Shown: positions 1 to 9,100 of the stretch, piece by piece
How positions within the stretch are numbered: the stretch's first letter is position 1
Layout: every line of letters starts with the position of its first letter
DNA from: a virus
IMG/VR virus record: IMGVR_UViG_3300042516_005163
Location: 1 to 64,000 of that record
Direction: 5' to 3' (one strand)
DNA length: 64,000 nucleotides
The notes under the pieces: generated by a model
Told to the model about the DNA's origin: nothing
What the model saw: only the letters and a program-made list of their open reading frames with translations
Database searches by the model: none
Program-made: the position numbers and the translations under genes

Positions 1-466
1 CTGGGTCAGCATTAAGGGTTAAAAAGTTGGTCATTGCACCACCAGAAAGTGGTACAAAATTATGCACATATTGTCTCGGAGCTGCATGTAAATTTGCAGT
101 AGGGTTAGCATTGAGGGTTAAAAATCCTGTCATTGCACCACCTGATACTGGTACAAATACACCAGCTGGTACACCAGATCCACTCAATACAAGTTGATCT
201 ACATATTGTTTTGTTGCTGCTTGAAGAGAAACTGTTGGATCACCGTTCAAAATTAAGCCACCGGTCATGGTGTCACCAGATTTTTGAACATAATTTAAAT
301 TACCTAAATTGATATTTTGTGCAACTGCAGCAGAAATTGTAGCAAATGTTGTTTTTTTAGATGTATCGGTTTCAATATCAACTAAGTAGAATGCATCTTG
401 CGATGTTATTTGTGACGCAAGAGGTAGCTGTGAAACTTTTAAACCTGGAACAATAATGGAACTCAT
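1..466 (-). CDS. tail fibre protein with repeated SGGAMTG modules (N-terminal part, runs off window)
   Basis: Reading back from the ATG at 466 gives an open frame that continues past the left edge, so only about 155 N-terminal residues are visible. The protein begins with a short anchor ending in VSQLPLA, similar to the KFSELPLA and KISNLPKL starts of the fibres at 38677 and 41623. Repeats follow of the type (L/V)SGGAMTGFLTLNANP followed by LHAAxxQYV; at least three are visible. This repeat is typical of long, trimeric phage tail fibres. An ATAAATA box lies six bases upstream of the start, so late expression is expected. Its receptor-binding tip lies outside the window. The class is well supported; the exact fibre is not known. 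Confidence 0.85.
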   Translation of the reverse strand, partial: MSSIIVPGLKVSQLPLASQITSQDAFYLVDIETDTSKKTTFATISAAVAQNINLGNLNYVQKSGDTMTGGLILNGDPTVSLQAATKQYVDQLVLSGSGVPAGVFVPVSGGAMTGFLTLNANPTANLHAAPRQYVHNFVPLSGGAMTNFLTLNADP

Positions 467-471
467 GTCAT

Positions 472-479
472 TATTTATG
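472..479 (-). promoter_or_regulatory. late-promoter-like box CATAAATA
   Basis: On the minus strand the box reads CATAAATA and its last A is six bases from the ATG at 466. It overlaps the stop codon of the upstream gene. It is one of the family of T4-like late boxes described in the findings. Confidence 0.6.
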
Positions 480-1383
480 TCAATACAATATGATCATCTT
501 CAGTTGCAACCTCATCACTGGTAAATTTACCAGCACTTGTTTCGGTGAGAAGGGTTGTAATCGTTGCTGTAACAGGTGTTGTAAGAGTGATATTAGGATA
601 TGTATCTGTACCTTCTACGTGAAAATTCTTAATTCTAAAAATTGCTTCATTTGTTGATGACGATGTCATTGGTGTTGAGTACGACATACCAACATTAACA
701 AACGTAGTATTTTCTATCGGTATAGAAATTGGCAATGATGTTAATTGAGTATATTGGATATCGTCATTATATCTGTAATCAATTGTAAGAGACTTGAAAA
801 AGTCACCTATTCTGAATCTTAACCAACAGTATGTTTCATTTGTTGTGAGTAACGTAAAATTAGTTGATAGAGATGTAAGAGAAACGTTATATATGACATC
901 ACAATCAGGTGCAGGTCCTCTAATTATTAAAGAATTAGGAATAACTTGTGAATTAGTTACACCTGTTACAGTATTACCACCTCCGAATAAGGAAGATAAT
1001 GCAAAATAACCAGTTGTGTCAAACGCAATACCAATTAACCCACCTGACATACCTCGTGTATTGGTACTATCTGGAGGTCCGACTTCTTGCTCAAGTAAAA
1101 TTACATTATTATCAATATTGCTTGTTAGTGTGTTTATTTCGGTATCTAAGCAAATGGTATTTTCTGCAGCAAGACAGTTCAATGTATCGTAATCAAATCC
1201 GTCTACATATCCTATATAATTTCCTGTCAGCCCTGATTGCAAACTTGTACTACTTTGTTTTAAAAACGTACAAAAAGCACCTTGACTTTGTGAGGATGAC
1301 CCGCATAAGGAAAATTTAAACGACCAAATTATGTCATAATTTGCGTTAAATGCTCCATTATACTGAAATCCTGTGGTTTTCAT
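475..1383 (-). CDS. virion protein with L-type-lectin-like beta-sandwich
   Basis: This is a 302-residue protein. The segment GGLIGIAFDTTGYFAL (about residues 114-129), the later CWLRFRIG...LTIDYRY stretch and the VGMSYST block resemble the strand order of L-type (legume-type) lectins and concanavalin-like domains. In those families a VEFDT-like strand, a W-x-R-I-x-Y strand and a VGFSAST strand recur. The protein is rich in Ser, Thr and Asn, as phage adhesins usually are. It sits between two fibre-type genes. No late box of its own is seen, so it is probably co-transcribed with the gene at 1695. The fold is inferred from pattern only, and the ligand is unknown. Confidence 0.55.
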   Translation of the reverse strand: MKTTGFQYNGAFNANYDIIWSFKFSLCGSSSQSQGAFCTFLKQSSTSLQSGLTGNYIGYVDGFDYDTLNCLAAENTICLDTEINTLTSNIDNNVILLEQEVGPPDSTNTRGMSGGLIGIAFDTTGYFALSSLFGGGNTVTGVTNSQVIPNSLIIRGPAPDCDVIYNVSLTSLSTNFTLLTTNETYCWLRFRIGDFFKSLTIDYRYNDDIQYTQLTSLPISIPIENTTFVNVGMSYSTPMTSSSTNEAIFRIKNFHVEGTDTYPNITLTTPVTATITTLLTETSAGKFTSDEVATEDDHIVLT

Positions 1384-1389
1384 TTAAAA

Positions 1390-1695
1390 TTATACAACCG
1401 GACCCCAACCATTTGATGCCGACAAGTAAAACATTTTTGATACCTGTGTGTTATAGTAAAGATCACCTACTAATGCATTAGATGTAGCAGGAGCTGTAGC
1501 TTGATTACCATGAAATTTAATACCAATAGATATACCACCAGGAGTGGTGCTATCACCAATAAAAAACCGATTTGTATCTGTTGTAAATGCAGGTTCTCCT
1601 AGAGCAAACGTTACGGTTTGGCGTTCTGCATCAGTTCCTCGTCTAAAGAGTAATTTGATGATAGTATTTTCTAAAATTTCAATCTTATTTGCCAT
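1390..1695 (-). CDS. short fibre protein with Mtd/hyaluronidase-type N-terminal module
   Basis: This is a 101-residue protein. Residues 14-55 follow the pattern IKLLFRRGT...ALGEPAFTTDTNRFFIGD, the small N-terminal module found in many phage tail fibres and tropism determinants (classic form LKFRRG, L..GEPGFETDTGRLKIGDG). The C-terminal half, LVGDLYYNTQVSKMFYL...GWGPV, resembles the short GDLY-N domains that end many fibres. It is probably a complete small fibre or adaptor rather than a truncated Mtd: no variable region or reverse transcriptase is present nearby. An AATAAATA box lies six bases before the ATG. Confidence 0.65.
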   Translation of the reverse strand: MANKIEILENTIIKLLFRRGTDAERQTVTFALGEPAFTTDTNRFFIGDSTTPGGISIGIKFHGNQATAPATSNALVGDLYYNTQVSKMFYLSASNGWGPVV

Positions 1696-1700
1696 ATTAG

Positions 1701-1708
1701 TATTTATT
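1701..1708 (-). promoter_or_regulatory. late-promoter-like box AATAAATA
   Basis: The minus-strand box AATAAATA has its last A six bases from the ATG at 1695. Confidence 0.6.
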
Positions 1709-3494
1709 AACTCAAATTCAAGATACCATCAGCGCAGAGATATTGAACTAAAGTATTATTTGTTGGTTTAGATACATCTAATATAGAACTTTGTAAATCG
1801 TATATCTGATTGATACATCTGTTTATAACACCATAACTGATTTTTTCGTTTTCATGTACAAAAAGATTATCAGTGGTTGGTATTTTTAAAAAGTTATAGT
1901 CAGTTAAGTATGTGTATCCTAATAATTCTTGATTTGCAGTAAGCAAACTTTGTTGATATGTGATATTTGCATTAGGTGTAATGAAACGAGTTAAAAATTT
2001 ACCAATAATTTGATTTTTAAGACGTATAATATTGGATGCAATTTTAAACAACTCTTTATTTAAATAGTTTGCTTGAATATACTCATTTTGGTTGATTTGA
2101 ATATCATTAAAGCTGTAGTTATCAATATTTGTTTCCTTTAAAACATCTTTATAGAAAGAAAAGTCTTCACAAAAAACCAATCTATCTTGTGTGCTTACAA
2201 TATTGATATCATAATTGTTTACAGAGGGACAAACAGCCAAACCTGTATATAATCCAGGAGGATTGTTGATTTTTAAATTATGATCTTTGTAAATACCAAT
2301 TAATTTTGAAGGTGAATTTACGAATAACTTATAGATAAAACGTGATGTTGTGATATAAAAGATATTTGAGTCATTTTGTGAGAATTTAATCTTTAAAATA
2401 GTCTCATTACTTCCTAAAATGATACCAACTGATTGTCTTAATGATAAATTATAGTTTTGAAAAAGATTACAAAATATCTGGTTATTGCGTTGTGTAACAA
2501 CTAATAGATAATCTAAAAACTTGTTATAAGATAAACCTAATACATTTTCTTTACGACTTATTAAGCGGGCAGAGCGGGTTGTATTAAAATTAAAATCATA
2601 TTCTTTGAAATATCTAGTTACATTATCATATACATGTATGTGTTCATTAGATGTTGCAATATAACGAGGGGATTTTAAAGCTAGTTTGTTTTTAACGTTA
2701 GTAGAACTCTGCAAATCAATCAAAACGGTATCATTACCTAAACTATCATCATAATTATAGAAATGCTCAATATTAAACTTGAAGATTGTTTTGTTGCCTG
2801 CATCTGCAACATATAAAATATTACCATTCAAATCTGCATCAGTAATTTTTGAAAACGATAGCACATTGTTTACCTGATTAGAGCAAAATGTTGTAGTTGT
2901 TGCAACACCAACTGTATTATTAGCTTTACTACCGGTAAGAATAGTTAGAGATGTAGATGTTGGTATAAAAATAGCATAGTTGTTTTCACTACTATCAAAT
3001 ACAGCTTCACAACCAACGCTATTTGATAGTGTGGTTAAAATGGTTTGTTGTGTTGTGGTTGTAGATAACCCCGTAAAATCTGTAAAGTATTGTAATTCTG
3101 AACTATTACCTGTAATTGCAATGGTGCTTGTATATACTTGTGGTAAATCACTATTTTGAATAAAAAACCGTGAGTATAAAAATTGATTATTAAGATTTAA
3201 TTTGCGTAATTTTTCGTTTATGGAGTCCGCTGTAATAAACTCGTTAATTTTAAACTTTACTTCATTTAAACTATAAGGTAAAGTAGGTGTTTCTGTTATA
3301 TCTCTGTCAAAATAAAACGTAGATAAATAAACGTCGTTTAAATAATTCGATTTGTTTGATAGTGGTGTTGATAAACTTATTTTACCCGCATAAGCCACTC
3401 CATCGAGAGTGTTAAAATAACCAGTATAATCTGTACCAGTGAGGGTAAACGCATTACCTGTAGTATAACTAAATTTGTCAGTAAAATCGATCAT
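1707..3494 (-). CDS. large virion protein with beta-propeller-like repeats
   Basis: This 595-residue protein has no recognisable enzyme motif. The middle contains blocks such as ADLNGNILYVADAGNKTI and YIATSNEHIHVYDN, which resemble blades of NHL or WD-type beta-propellers. The C-terminal third is more helical, with IASNIIRLKNQIIGKFLTRF. The start lies directly behind the stop of the 1102-residue gene and no late box is visible, so the two are likely one transcript. Position among neck and fibre genes suggests a tail or collar appendage. The function is not known. Confidence 0.6.
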   Translation of the reverse strand: MIDFTDKFSYTTGNAFTLTGTDYTGYFNTLDGVAYAGKISLSTPLSNKSNYLNDVYLSTFYFDRDITETPTLPYSLNEVKFKINEFITADSINEKLRKLNLNNQFLYSRFFIQNSDLPQVYTSTIAITGNSSELQYFTDFTGLSTTTTQQTILTTLSNSVGCEAVFDSSENNYAIFIPTSTSLTILTGSKANNTVGVATTTTFCSNQVNNVLSFSKITDADLNGNILYVADAGNKTIFKFNIEHFYNYDDSLGNDTVLIDLQSSTNVKNKLALKSPRYIATSNEHIHVYDNVTRYFKEYDFNFNTTRSARLISRKENVLGLSYNKFLDYLLVVTQRNNQIFCNLFQNYNLSLRQSVGIILGSNETILKIKFSQNDSNIFYITTSRFIYKLFVNSPSKLIGIYKDHNLKINNPPGLYTGLAVCPSVNNYDINIVSTQDRLVFCEDFSFYKDVLKETNIDNYSFNDIQINQNEYIQANYLNKELFKIASNIIRLKNQIIGKFLTRFITPNANITYQQSLLTANQELLGYTYLTDYNFLKIPTTDNLFVHENEKISYGVINRCINQIYDLQSSILDVSKPTNNTLVQYLCADGILNLS

Positions 3495-3495
3495 A

Positions 3496-6400
3496 TTAAT
3501 AATTAATAAACGAAATATTATTGATATCTACATCTGCTGGTAATACATCTTGTAGATTGTTGTAAATGTTAGCAGATATTTGCTGCTCTAATCTTGTATC
3601 GTTAATATTTGCATTTTTAATAACGATATTAACCTTATCACTTTTACTGTACGGTTGGGTAAATTTGAACAGTGTTTGAATTTCCTCAATATTGTTGCGT
3701 TGACCACAAGGTAATGTAATATTAATTGGTGAAATACCTATGTTATTTAAAAGTATAGCTTGTTGTTGTAAGTCATTTACACCAGCACTGTACACTTTTA
3801 GATTTTCAATAGTTGCATTTCTTAATACGTTATACCCGGTAATATTAACAAAATTATCTAGTGTTGAATTATTACCAAGACTGATAGACCCTAATCTAAT
3901 ATCGTTAGTAGCTACAGTATTGATTCGATACTTACTCTTATCAATTGTAGCACTATATACAAGGTTGTTATTGATTACAACTTTATAATAACCTTCTTCT
4001 GTATTATATGTTAATAATATAGAATTTTCATACTCACTTAAATCAGATAATTTAATTTCATAATGAAGTGTTTTTATATCTGTATCGTCGTAAATATTCT
4101 TTAACTTGAAATCTATATTGAGATTATTTTGTGGATCGTCATTGATAAAGTATGGATAGTTTGTCAAACATTGTTGTTTTTCGTTAGATAAAAATGTAGC
4201 ATATTGATTAAACGTTTTGTTTGTATAGTCAAAAAGGTAATTTCTACCAGAAAGTTCAAGCATTTCAGTTGGTGTGCTTGATAGGGTTGGGGTTAAATTA
4301 TAGATCGAATAGTTTAAGTTTACATCTCTTGCTAATACAATTGGTGTAAATGAATAACTATTATTGTATGCAGCAATATGATCAATTTGTACACCAGTTA
4401 AATCGGTAAACAATGTTTGATCGCTTAATAATCTACGAGCTTGATTAACTGTGGCTAGTTTATTATTATCATGGAGAATATACAAGGTGCCGTCGTCATC
4501 AACTGTAAAATCAGTAATGTATGAATTTGAAGCTACAAATGTTTCTTTACTACCTGTGATCTGAACATTGTAACTTTCAATTCGATTATTAGAAATTAAA
4601 TTATACAACGTTGTACCACGATGTATAATCTTACTACCACTAAATCCATACAATGTGTCATTATAGTAATGAATATTAGTATAGCTACCTGCACCACCGC
4701 TTATGAATGGTGTAGCAAGTTGTGTATTAATAGTACCATTTAATGTATTAACAATTGCACACCCACCATTAACGTCTGTTAAAAATGCTAACGTATTACC
4801 ACTTAATGTGTAGTTAATGTAATTAGATGCAGGTATTACACTACCTAAATCATAAACGGTCTTGATAGTACCGGTTGGTCCTATTTTATACAGATTGCTA
4901 TTAGTGGTTGTAACAAAATAGTTTTGTAAATGATCTGTTGTTATAATGTCTAATACGTCTGATGAAAAACTTAATGTATAAATTAGTGAGTTTTCAGTAT
5001 TATAAACATATACGTTGTTTTTATTTTTTGTATAGATGAAAGGTGTAATCTTATTATCATTGTAGATTGTAATACCTGAATCTACTGCAGGGGTTACAAT
5101 ATAACTTGTGTTATTTTGCCATGGTCCTTTTATTGTAAATGATAATGTAAATGAACCACTTCGAGTAATATCTTGAATAGGAATTGATACACTTTTATCA
5201 CCTTCAAATGTTAATGAATTTGTTAATACATCTATTGGTGTATTATTTGATGTAAAATATTGAGTGAACCCCGTCTGTATATTACCGGGAATTGCATTTA
5301 ACACATTATTAATATTGGTGTTAGATGCTCTATCATATGTAAACACACTATTAGGGGTAATAGTTATGTTTGAAATAACATCGACGTATTGTTGTTTTGC
5401 TACAATATCACGGTTTGTTGGGTTAGCTAAGAAACTTACAATAGGATTAGCTGTTGTTGGTGAATATACCGACGATAATTGTACAACATTAACCAATTCG
5501 TTAATGTTAGGGAAATAATACCTATCTACCCACAAATTATAATCACTACCTGCAGATAGCCACGTTACAACATAATTACCCACAAATGGATTAGATGCAT
5601 CAACTTCTTGTTTATATACTTTATCAGATAATACTGGGTCAACAGATGCTAATGCACCATCTTTAACGAATGATGTATCGTTAATATTAAGTCTATCGTA
5701 TGGAAATATAGATGATGGAGCAGTTACGATTGTCTTACCATTGTTAATTGTAAAGTCCTGTGTATAACAGACGAAATTTAATGAAATCTTTTCATAACCA
5801 CCTTCTTCATTGTTACCTGTAAAGAGTGATGTATATTCTCTAAACAAAGGAGCTGGGACATTATCTGAAGATACAAAATTAGGGTTATCGCGTTTTATGA
5901 AATTCTTCTCTGATAGAAGATTTTTCATTTTAAACACATTCATATCTACTTTAGATGTATCAACAATATTATTATATTCAAAGTGGCATATATTATTGCT
6001 TACAATATCGCTTAAACTCTTCTCACTATTAATATTTAAATCATTAAAATTTGTATCTGCAACATAGCTTACCCAACTAGTGTTTAGTTTAGGTGTGAGT
6101 TCTGTTCTTGTAAGATCAAGATAAAATAAGGAAACACTGTCTAAAATATTGTAAGTACTTGTATATGGTACTAATGTAAAAGCTTGATTACTTACACCTA
6201 AAACAAACGTATCAAATCCAACCTTTTTAAAGAACACCCCATAACCATCTTTATCTAAAATATAGCTAAACGCATCTAAACTTTGCAAATTAAAGTTATA
6301 GTTTGTTGAAAACTCATAAGACGTAAGAAAGTAAAAATTACTTACTGTTGTGTCATATACAAGATAATAATTTAAATCACCTGAACGTCTTTTGATACGG

Positions 6401-6804
6401 CATAAATTTTCGTCATAAATTTCAATCTCAAAGAACATTAGAGATTTATCAACTAAAGTTGAAGACTGGGTGAAACTATAAGAATATTTACCAGGTTCTG
6501 TAAAGGTGTTAACGATGTCAAATATTAAAACATTATCAACATTTTTAAGCGGTGTAACGTAATCAATAACCGGGTATTCCAATTCATTAAAGTTAAATAT
6601 CTCTGTATCCTGTTTTAGATTAGTGAGATATAATGCACTATAGTTGTTAATCGTTGCATCACTAGTACCAGAAAGTGCATCAATATAATTAAAACGAAAC
6701 CCTTGTTCAAAACTAATGTTGTTTTGTTTGATGGACAACGACGTATCGTTATATGTAGCAGATGGTGACGCTATTTGGGTAAAACTATATCTTTGTAGAC
6801 TCAC
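3496..6804 (-). CDS. giant virion protein: LamG-like domain, beta-propeller, second LamG-like domain
   Basis: This 1102-residue protein starts with GTG. A concanavalin/LamG-like domain is suggested near residues 520-570, with SLTFEGDKSVSIP and SGSFTLSFTIKG. A propeller-like middle follows, with repeated strand pairs such as NNVYVYNTENSLIYTL and DGTLYILHDNN. A second LamG-like segment lies near residues 890-1020, with LHYEIKLSD, YKVVINNNLVYSATI and IENLKVYSAGV. Such architectures fit carbohydrate-binding appendages. A GATAAATA box lies six bases from the GTG, which supports the unusual start. The domain calls are by pattern, and the exact virion site is unknown. Confidence 0.6.
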   Translation of the reverse strand: MSLQRYSFTQIASPSATYNDTSLSIKQNNISFEQGFRFNYIDALSGTSDATINNYSALYLTNLKQDTEIFNFNELEYPVIDYVTPLKNVDNVLIFDIVNTFTEPGKYSYSFTQSSTLVDKSLMFFEIEIYDENLCRIKRRSGDLNYYLVYDTTVSNFYFLTSYEFSTNYNFNLQSLDAFSYILDKDGYGVFFKKVGFDTFVLGVSNQAFTLVPYTSTYNILDSVSLFYLDLTRTELTPKLNTSWVSYVADTNFNDLNINSEKSLSDIVSNNICHFEYNNIVDTSKVDMNVFKMKNLLSEKNFIKRDNPNFVSSDNVPAPLFREYTSLFTGNNEEGGYEKISLNFVCYTQDFTINNGKTIVTAPSSIFPYDRLNINDTSFVKDGALASVDPVLSDKVYKQEVDASNPFVGNYVVTWLSAGSDYNLWVDRYYFPNINELVNVVQLSSVYSPTTANPIVSFLANPTNRDIVAKQQYVDVISNITITPNSVFTYDRASNTNINNVLNAIPGNIQTGFTQYFTSNNTPIDVLTNSLTFEGDKSVSIPIQDITRSGSFTLSFTIKGPWQNNTSYIVTPAVDSGITIYNDNKITPFIYTKNKNNVYVYNTENSLIYTLSFSSDVLDIITTDHLQNYFVTTTNSNLYKIGPTGTIKTVYDLGSVIPASNYINYTLSGNTLAFLTDVNGGCAIVNTLNGTINTQLATPFISGGAGSYTNIHYYNDTLYGFSGSKIIHRGTTLYNLISNNRIESYNVQITGSKETFVASNSYITDFTVDDDGTLYILHDNNKLATVNQARRLLSDQTLFTDLTGVQIDHIAAYNNSYSFTPIVLARDVNLNYSIYNLTPTLSSTPTEMLELSGRNYLFDYTNKTFNQYATFLSNEKQQCLTNYPYFINDDPQNNLNIDFKLKNIYDDTDIKTLHYEIKLSDLSEYENSILLTYNTEEGYYKVVINNNLVYSATIDKSKYRINTVATNDIRLGSISLGNNSTLDNFVNITGYNVLRNATIENLKVYSAGVNDLQQQAILLNNIGISPINITLPCGQRNNIEEIQTLFKFTQPYSKSDKVNIVIKNANINDTRLEQQISANIYNNLQDVLPADVDINNISFINY

Positions 6805-6809
6805 AATAT

Positions 6810-6817
6810 TATTTATC
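6810..6817 (-). promoter_or_regulatory. late-promoter-like box GATAAATA
   Basis: On the minus strand the last A is six bases from the GTG at 6804. The fixed spacing helps to choose GTG as the start. Confidence 0.6.
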
Positions 6818-7565
6818 CATAAGTACCGTATATATCGGTATTATTGATTGTTTGGTCAAATACTTTTGATATACTTAACTGATCCACATCACCAGGATAT
6901 GATTTTGCAGGTGATGTTTCTTGTATTGAAGATGATACAACACCAGTAAACGAGTTATCATATACTTGATTGTTACCAGACTCACCAGATAATCCAGGTT
7001 CATATGAATATTCAAATCGTTTACCTTTTAATCTATAAACATATGAACCATAAATTGGGTTGAGAGTTGGTATATCTTCATCAACTCGTTCAGTAATTTC
7101 ATAGTATCTTGGACCCCTGTTACCAGGTCTGCATGAATAGTCTACAAGTTCGACAACATCGCCAGACTTAGGCTCAACTCGCTGACCGAATGAAGGGTAG
7201 CTTAAACTACTGAATAATGTGGTAAATGTATCAATAGATACAAAACCTGTAAATTCTTCATCAGAAACAAAACCAAACTTCTTTAATGTGATTGCATTAT
7301 CAGAAACCTGAACATACATTCGAATTCGTTGTGGTTCAGAATATCTTCTGGTTGGGTCTTCACCATAAAAGTTGTCAGTAGCTGATACATTATATGTATT
7401 AACATAATAATTAACATTGGTACCGAAGTTGTTTATTAACTCACCAAATGCATTGTTATAGATTAATGATTCACCTTGTAAATCATCAGCATTAAAAATT
7501 TGACACGCAGCATTAGCTTGTGCAGCAAATATTTGACATTGTTGTAATGGTCTGCAATCGCTCAT
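6813..7565 (-). CDS. 14: neck protein, T4 gp14-like head-completion protein
   Basis: The length is 250 residues against 256 in T4 gp14. The central part follows the same landmarks as T4 gp14: YGEDPTRRYSEPQRIRMYV, a KKFGF(V)SDEEFTGF segment, VEPKSGDVVEL, RYYEITERVDE, and a terminal RLKGKRFEYSYEPG corresponding to GKFIYSGE in T4. In T4, gp14 works with gp13 to close the filled head and form the neck to which the tail joins. The gene lies close to the large terminase, as gene 14 does in T4, but is on the opposite strand. The start overlaps the preceding stop by a few bases. Confidence 0.75.
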   Translation of the reverse strand: MSDCRPLQQCQIFAAQANAACQIFNADDLQGESLIYNNAFGELINNFGTNVNYYVNTYNVSATDNFYGEDPTRRYSEPQRIRMYVQVSDNAITLKKFGFVSDEEFTGFVSIDTFTTLFSSLSYPSFGQRVEPKSGDVVELVDYSCRPGNRGPRYYEITERVDEDIPTLNPIYGSYVYRLKGKRFEYSYEPGLSGESGNNQVYDNSFTGVVSSSIQETSPAKSYPGDVDQLSISKVFDQTINNTDIYGTYG

Positions 7566-7894
7566 GTTGTTACTTTAGGACCAGTTAAATAATAAAATCC
7601 ACCTTGTTTGGTGATAGTTTGTTCAGAGTTTGAGTTAAGCTTCTTTTCTTCACCTTCTTCTGGTAGATTAATACCGTATTCTTGCGCAATATTTGAAGCT
7701 TTATCGGGAGTTAAAAACACCTTGTTAGATAAACCTTTTGCTACAACCTCACTTGCGGTTGTTTTTCTTTGATCTGATAATTTGTGATCTTTAGCCACCT
7801 TTGGATTGAAAATATCACGTCTAGGATTACGTCGAACCATAGATTGGGTCAACCCATTGAGGTTATTCTTGAAGAACTGTTTAAATGACTTCAC
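7562..7894 (-). CDS. small basic protein with capsid-targeting-like N-terminus
   Basis: The best start is the GTG at 7894, because an ATTAAATA box lies exactly six bases upstream; a TTG at 7915 would sit inside the preceding terminator's T-run. The protein is then 110 residues. Its N-terminus, read as MKSFKQFFKNNLNG, resembles the capsid-targeting leader of T4 internal proteins (MKTYQEFIAEA). A basic stretch follows (VRRNPRRDIF), and the rest is polar. The family is not recognised. A role as an internal head or neck-associated protein is an inference from the leader and from its place between the neck and core-like genes. Confidence 0.6.
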   Translation of the reverse strand: MKSFKQFFKNNLNGLTQSMVRRNPRRDIFNPKVAKDHKLSDQRKTTASEVVAKGLSNKVFLTPDKASNIAQEYGINLPEEGEEKKLNSNSEQTITKQGGFYYLTGPKVTT

Positions 7895-7899
7895 TATAT

Positions 7900-7907
7900 T
7901 ATTTAAT
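7900..7907 (-). promoter_or_regulatory. late-promoter-like box ATTAAATA
   Basis: The minus-strand box has its last A six bases from the GTG at 7894 and lies just after the terminator of the upstream gene, so the downstream gene has its own promoter. Confidence 0.55.
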
Positions 7908-7911
7908 ACAT

Positions 7912-7944
7912 GCAAAAGAAAAACCTGAGCATCGCTCAGGTTTT
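7912..7944 (-). terminator. rho-independent terminator after the acidic core-like gene
   Basis: The stem AACCTGAGC pairs with GCTCAGGTT around the three-base loop GAT. On the minus strand it is followed by TTTTTCTTTT. It lies about 30 bases beyond the stop of the gene at 7969-8847. Confidence 0.85.
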
Positions 7945-7968
7945 CCGTGGTTTGTTTTAATCTATTTT

Positions 7969-8847
7969 TTATGCCGCAAATGCGTCAGTACCAGGCTTGC
8001 TTGTCTTAGTAGACTTCACCTTGTTGTTCTTACCCATATCAGGTGCTTTTGCACCGTGAAGAGCATGACCTAATTCACCGGCTTCACCATCAACTTCGTC
8101 GGTATACTTACCGTCACCAGCTTTACCATTTGGCTTAAGCTTCATTGAGCTAACCTTATTGTCTTTACCATGGAATTCAGAAGGTACTTTAGCGCCATTA
8201 AGTGCATGACCCATTGTTTCTTCATCTTCTTCACCAAAGCCACCCATATCTTCTTTACCACCCATGTCTTCTACCTCACCCATGTCTTCCATTTCATCAC
8301 CCACGTCTTCGTCACCACCAATTACTCCCATGAGTACATCGTGGAGCTTTTTAGCAAGCTCTTTATCAAGGGTAATTGTTACTGTTTCTTCACCACCCAT
8401 GTCCATATCAGCACCTTCTTCACCAGAAGTTTCAATGCCAAGGGCGTCAAGTTCGTCGGTATCGGCAACGTCGTTACCTGCCATTACATTTTCGTATAAT
8501 TTTTCAAAAATAGATTTGCTCATGAAATTATTTATAGCATCACGATTAATTTTTCCAAAATTTTCTTCGTCTTCATCTGGGTTTTCTTCTGCGGTTAAAT
8601 TTTTTCCACCGTAGGTATTATCTTCTTCAGAATCTTTTTTAGACATTTTATTAGCATCAATTTCAGCAGGCTTAAAACCACCCTTTTCAGATGGACCACC
8701 GGCTTGCAACTTTGCTGCATCTTTATCGTTTAGTTCTTTAGCTCCGGGTCCAGACTTTGTAGGTAAGGTTTTTTCTTCAACAACAGAAATATTGTTAAGC
8801 ATATTACCATAAATTTGACCAAGTTTATATAATGATTGTTTTGACAT
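7969..8847 (-). CDS. acidic prohead-core/scaffold-like protein
   Basis: This 292-residue protein is strongly acidic, with Glu/Asp/Gly/Met-rich tracts such as GDEMEDMGEVEDMGG. It has a short hydrophobic helical segment, SKSIFEKLYENVMAG (about residues 109-123), and a block VTITLDKELAKKLHDVLMG. Two copies of GHAL(N/H)GAK(V/A)P lie near the C-terminus, each followed by a Lys-rich stretch with NKV. Composition and the FEKLYENVM motif are typical of core or scaffold proteins in T4-like phages, but no specific T4 gene is matched with confidence. It is expressed as its own unit: an ACTAAATA box lies upstream and a terminator downstream. Confidence 0.6.
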   Translation of the reverse strand: MSKQSLYKLGQIYGNMLNNISVVEEKTLPTKSGPGAKELNDKDAAKLQAGGPSEKGGFKPAEIDANKMSKKDSEEDNTYGGKNLTAEENPDEDEENFGKINRDAINNFMSKSIFEKLYENVMAGNDVADTDELDALGIETSGEEGADMDMGGEETVTITLDKELAKKLHDVLMGVIGGDEDVGDEMEDMGEVEDMGGKEDMGGFGEEDEETMGHALNGAKVPSEFHGKDNKVSSMKLKPNGKAGDGKYTDEVDGEAGELGHALHGAKAPDMGKNNKVKSTKTSKPGTDAFAA

Positions 8848-8861
8848 ATAAATATATTTAG

Positions 8862-9083
8862 TTAAACTTGAATAAAAACACAGGTGAGAGATTCAGTCTC
8901 TTCAAGTTTTGTCATATGTTTAATGTGGAATTTATATCTTTTCAATTCTTTTCTTAATATTGCAAATCTTTCTACATTAACATTAACAATGATACTACGA
9001 TGGATATCGTCATAGAGAACATAATCACAGAATTCTTCACACAAGCTAGCTGCACGGCTTACGTTTGTGTGTGATTTAGACAT
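8862..9083 (-). CDS. small hypothetical protein
   Basis: This 73-residue protein has no recognised domain. It shows a helix followed by a short beta/alpha pattern (YVLYDDIHRSIIVNVNVERFAILRKELKRYKF). It diverges from the large terminase gene with only 17 bases between the two start codons. A TCTAAATA box lies upstream on the minus strand. Coding use is plausible because the frame is intact and the start has the usual upstream context. Confidence 0.55.
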   Translation of the reverse strand: MSKSHTNVSRAASLCEEFCDYVLYDDIHRSIIVNVNVERFAILRKELKRYKFHIKHMTKLEETESLTCVFIQV

Positions 9084-9100
9084 ATATAATATTTAGATAT

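Noticed and set aside
999-1319. 106-codon plus-strand open frame opposite the lectin-like gene
   Set aside because: It is antisense to a gene with clear domain pattern, has no upstream box, and its product is low-quality (many Tyr/Leu without domain).
1390-1695. Diversity-generating retroelement (Mtd-like N-terminus)
   Set aside because: No variable repeat, template repeat or reverse transcriptase is visible in the window; the module occurs widely in ordinary fibres.
8170-8614. Two plus-strand open frames (109 and 116 codons) opposite the acidic core-like gene
   Set aside because: They are mirror images of the Glu/Asp/Gly-rich repeats (Ser/Pro- or Phe/Thr-rich products); no start signal is present.
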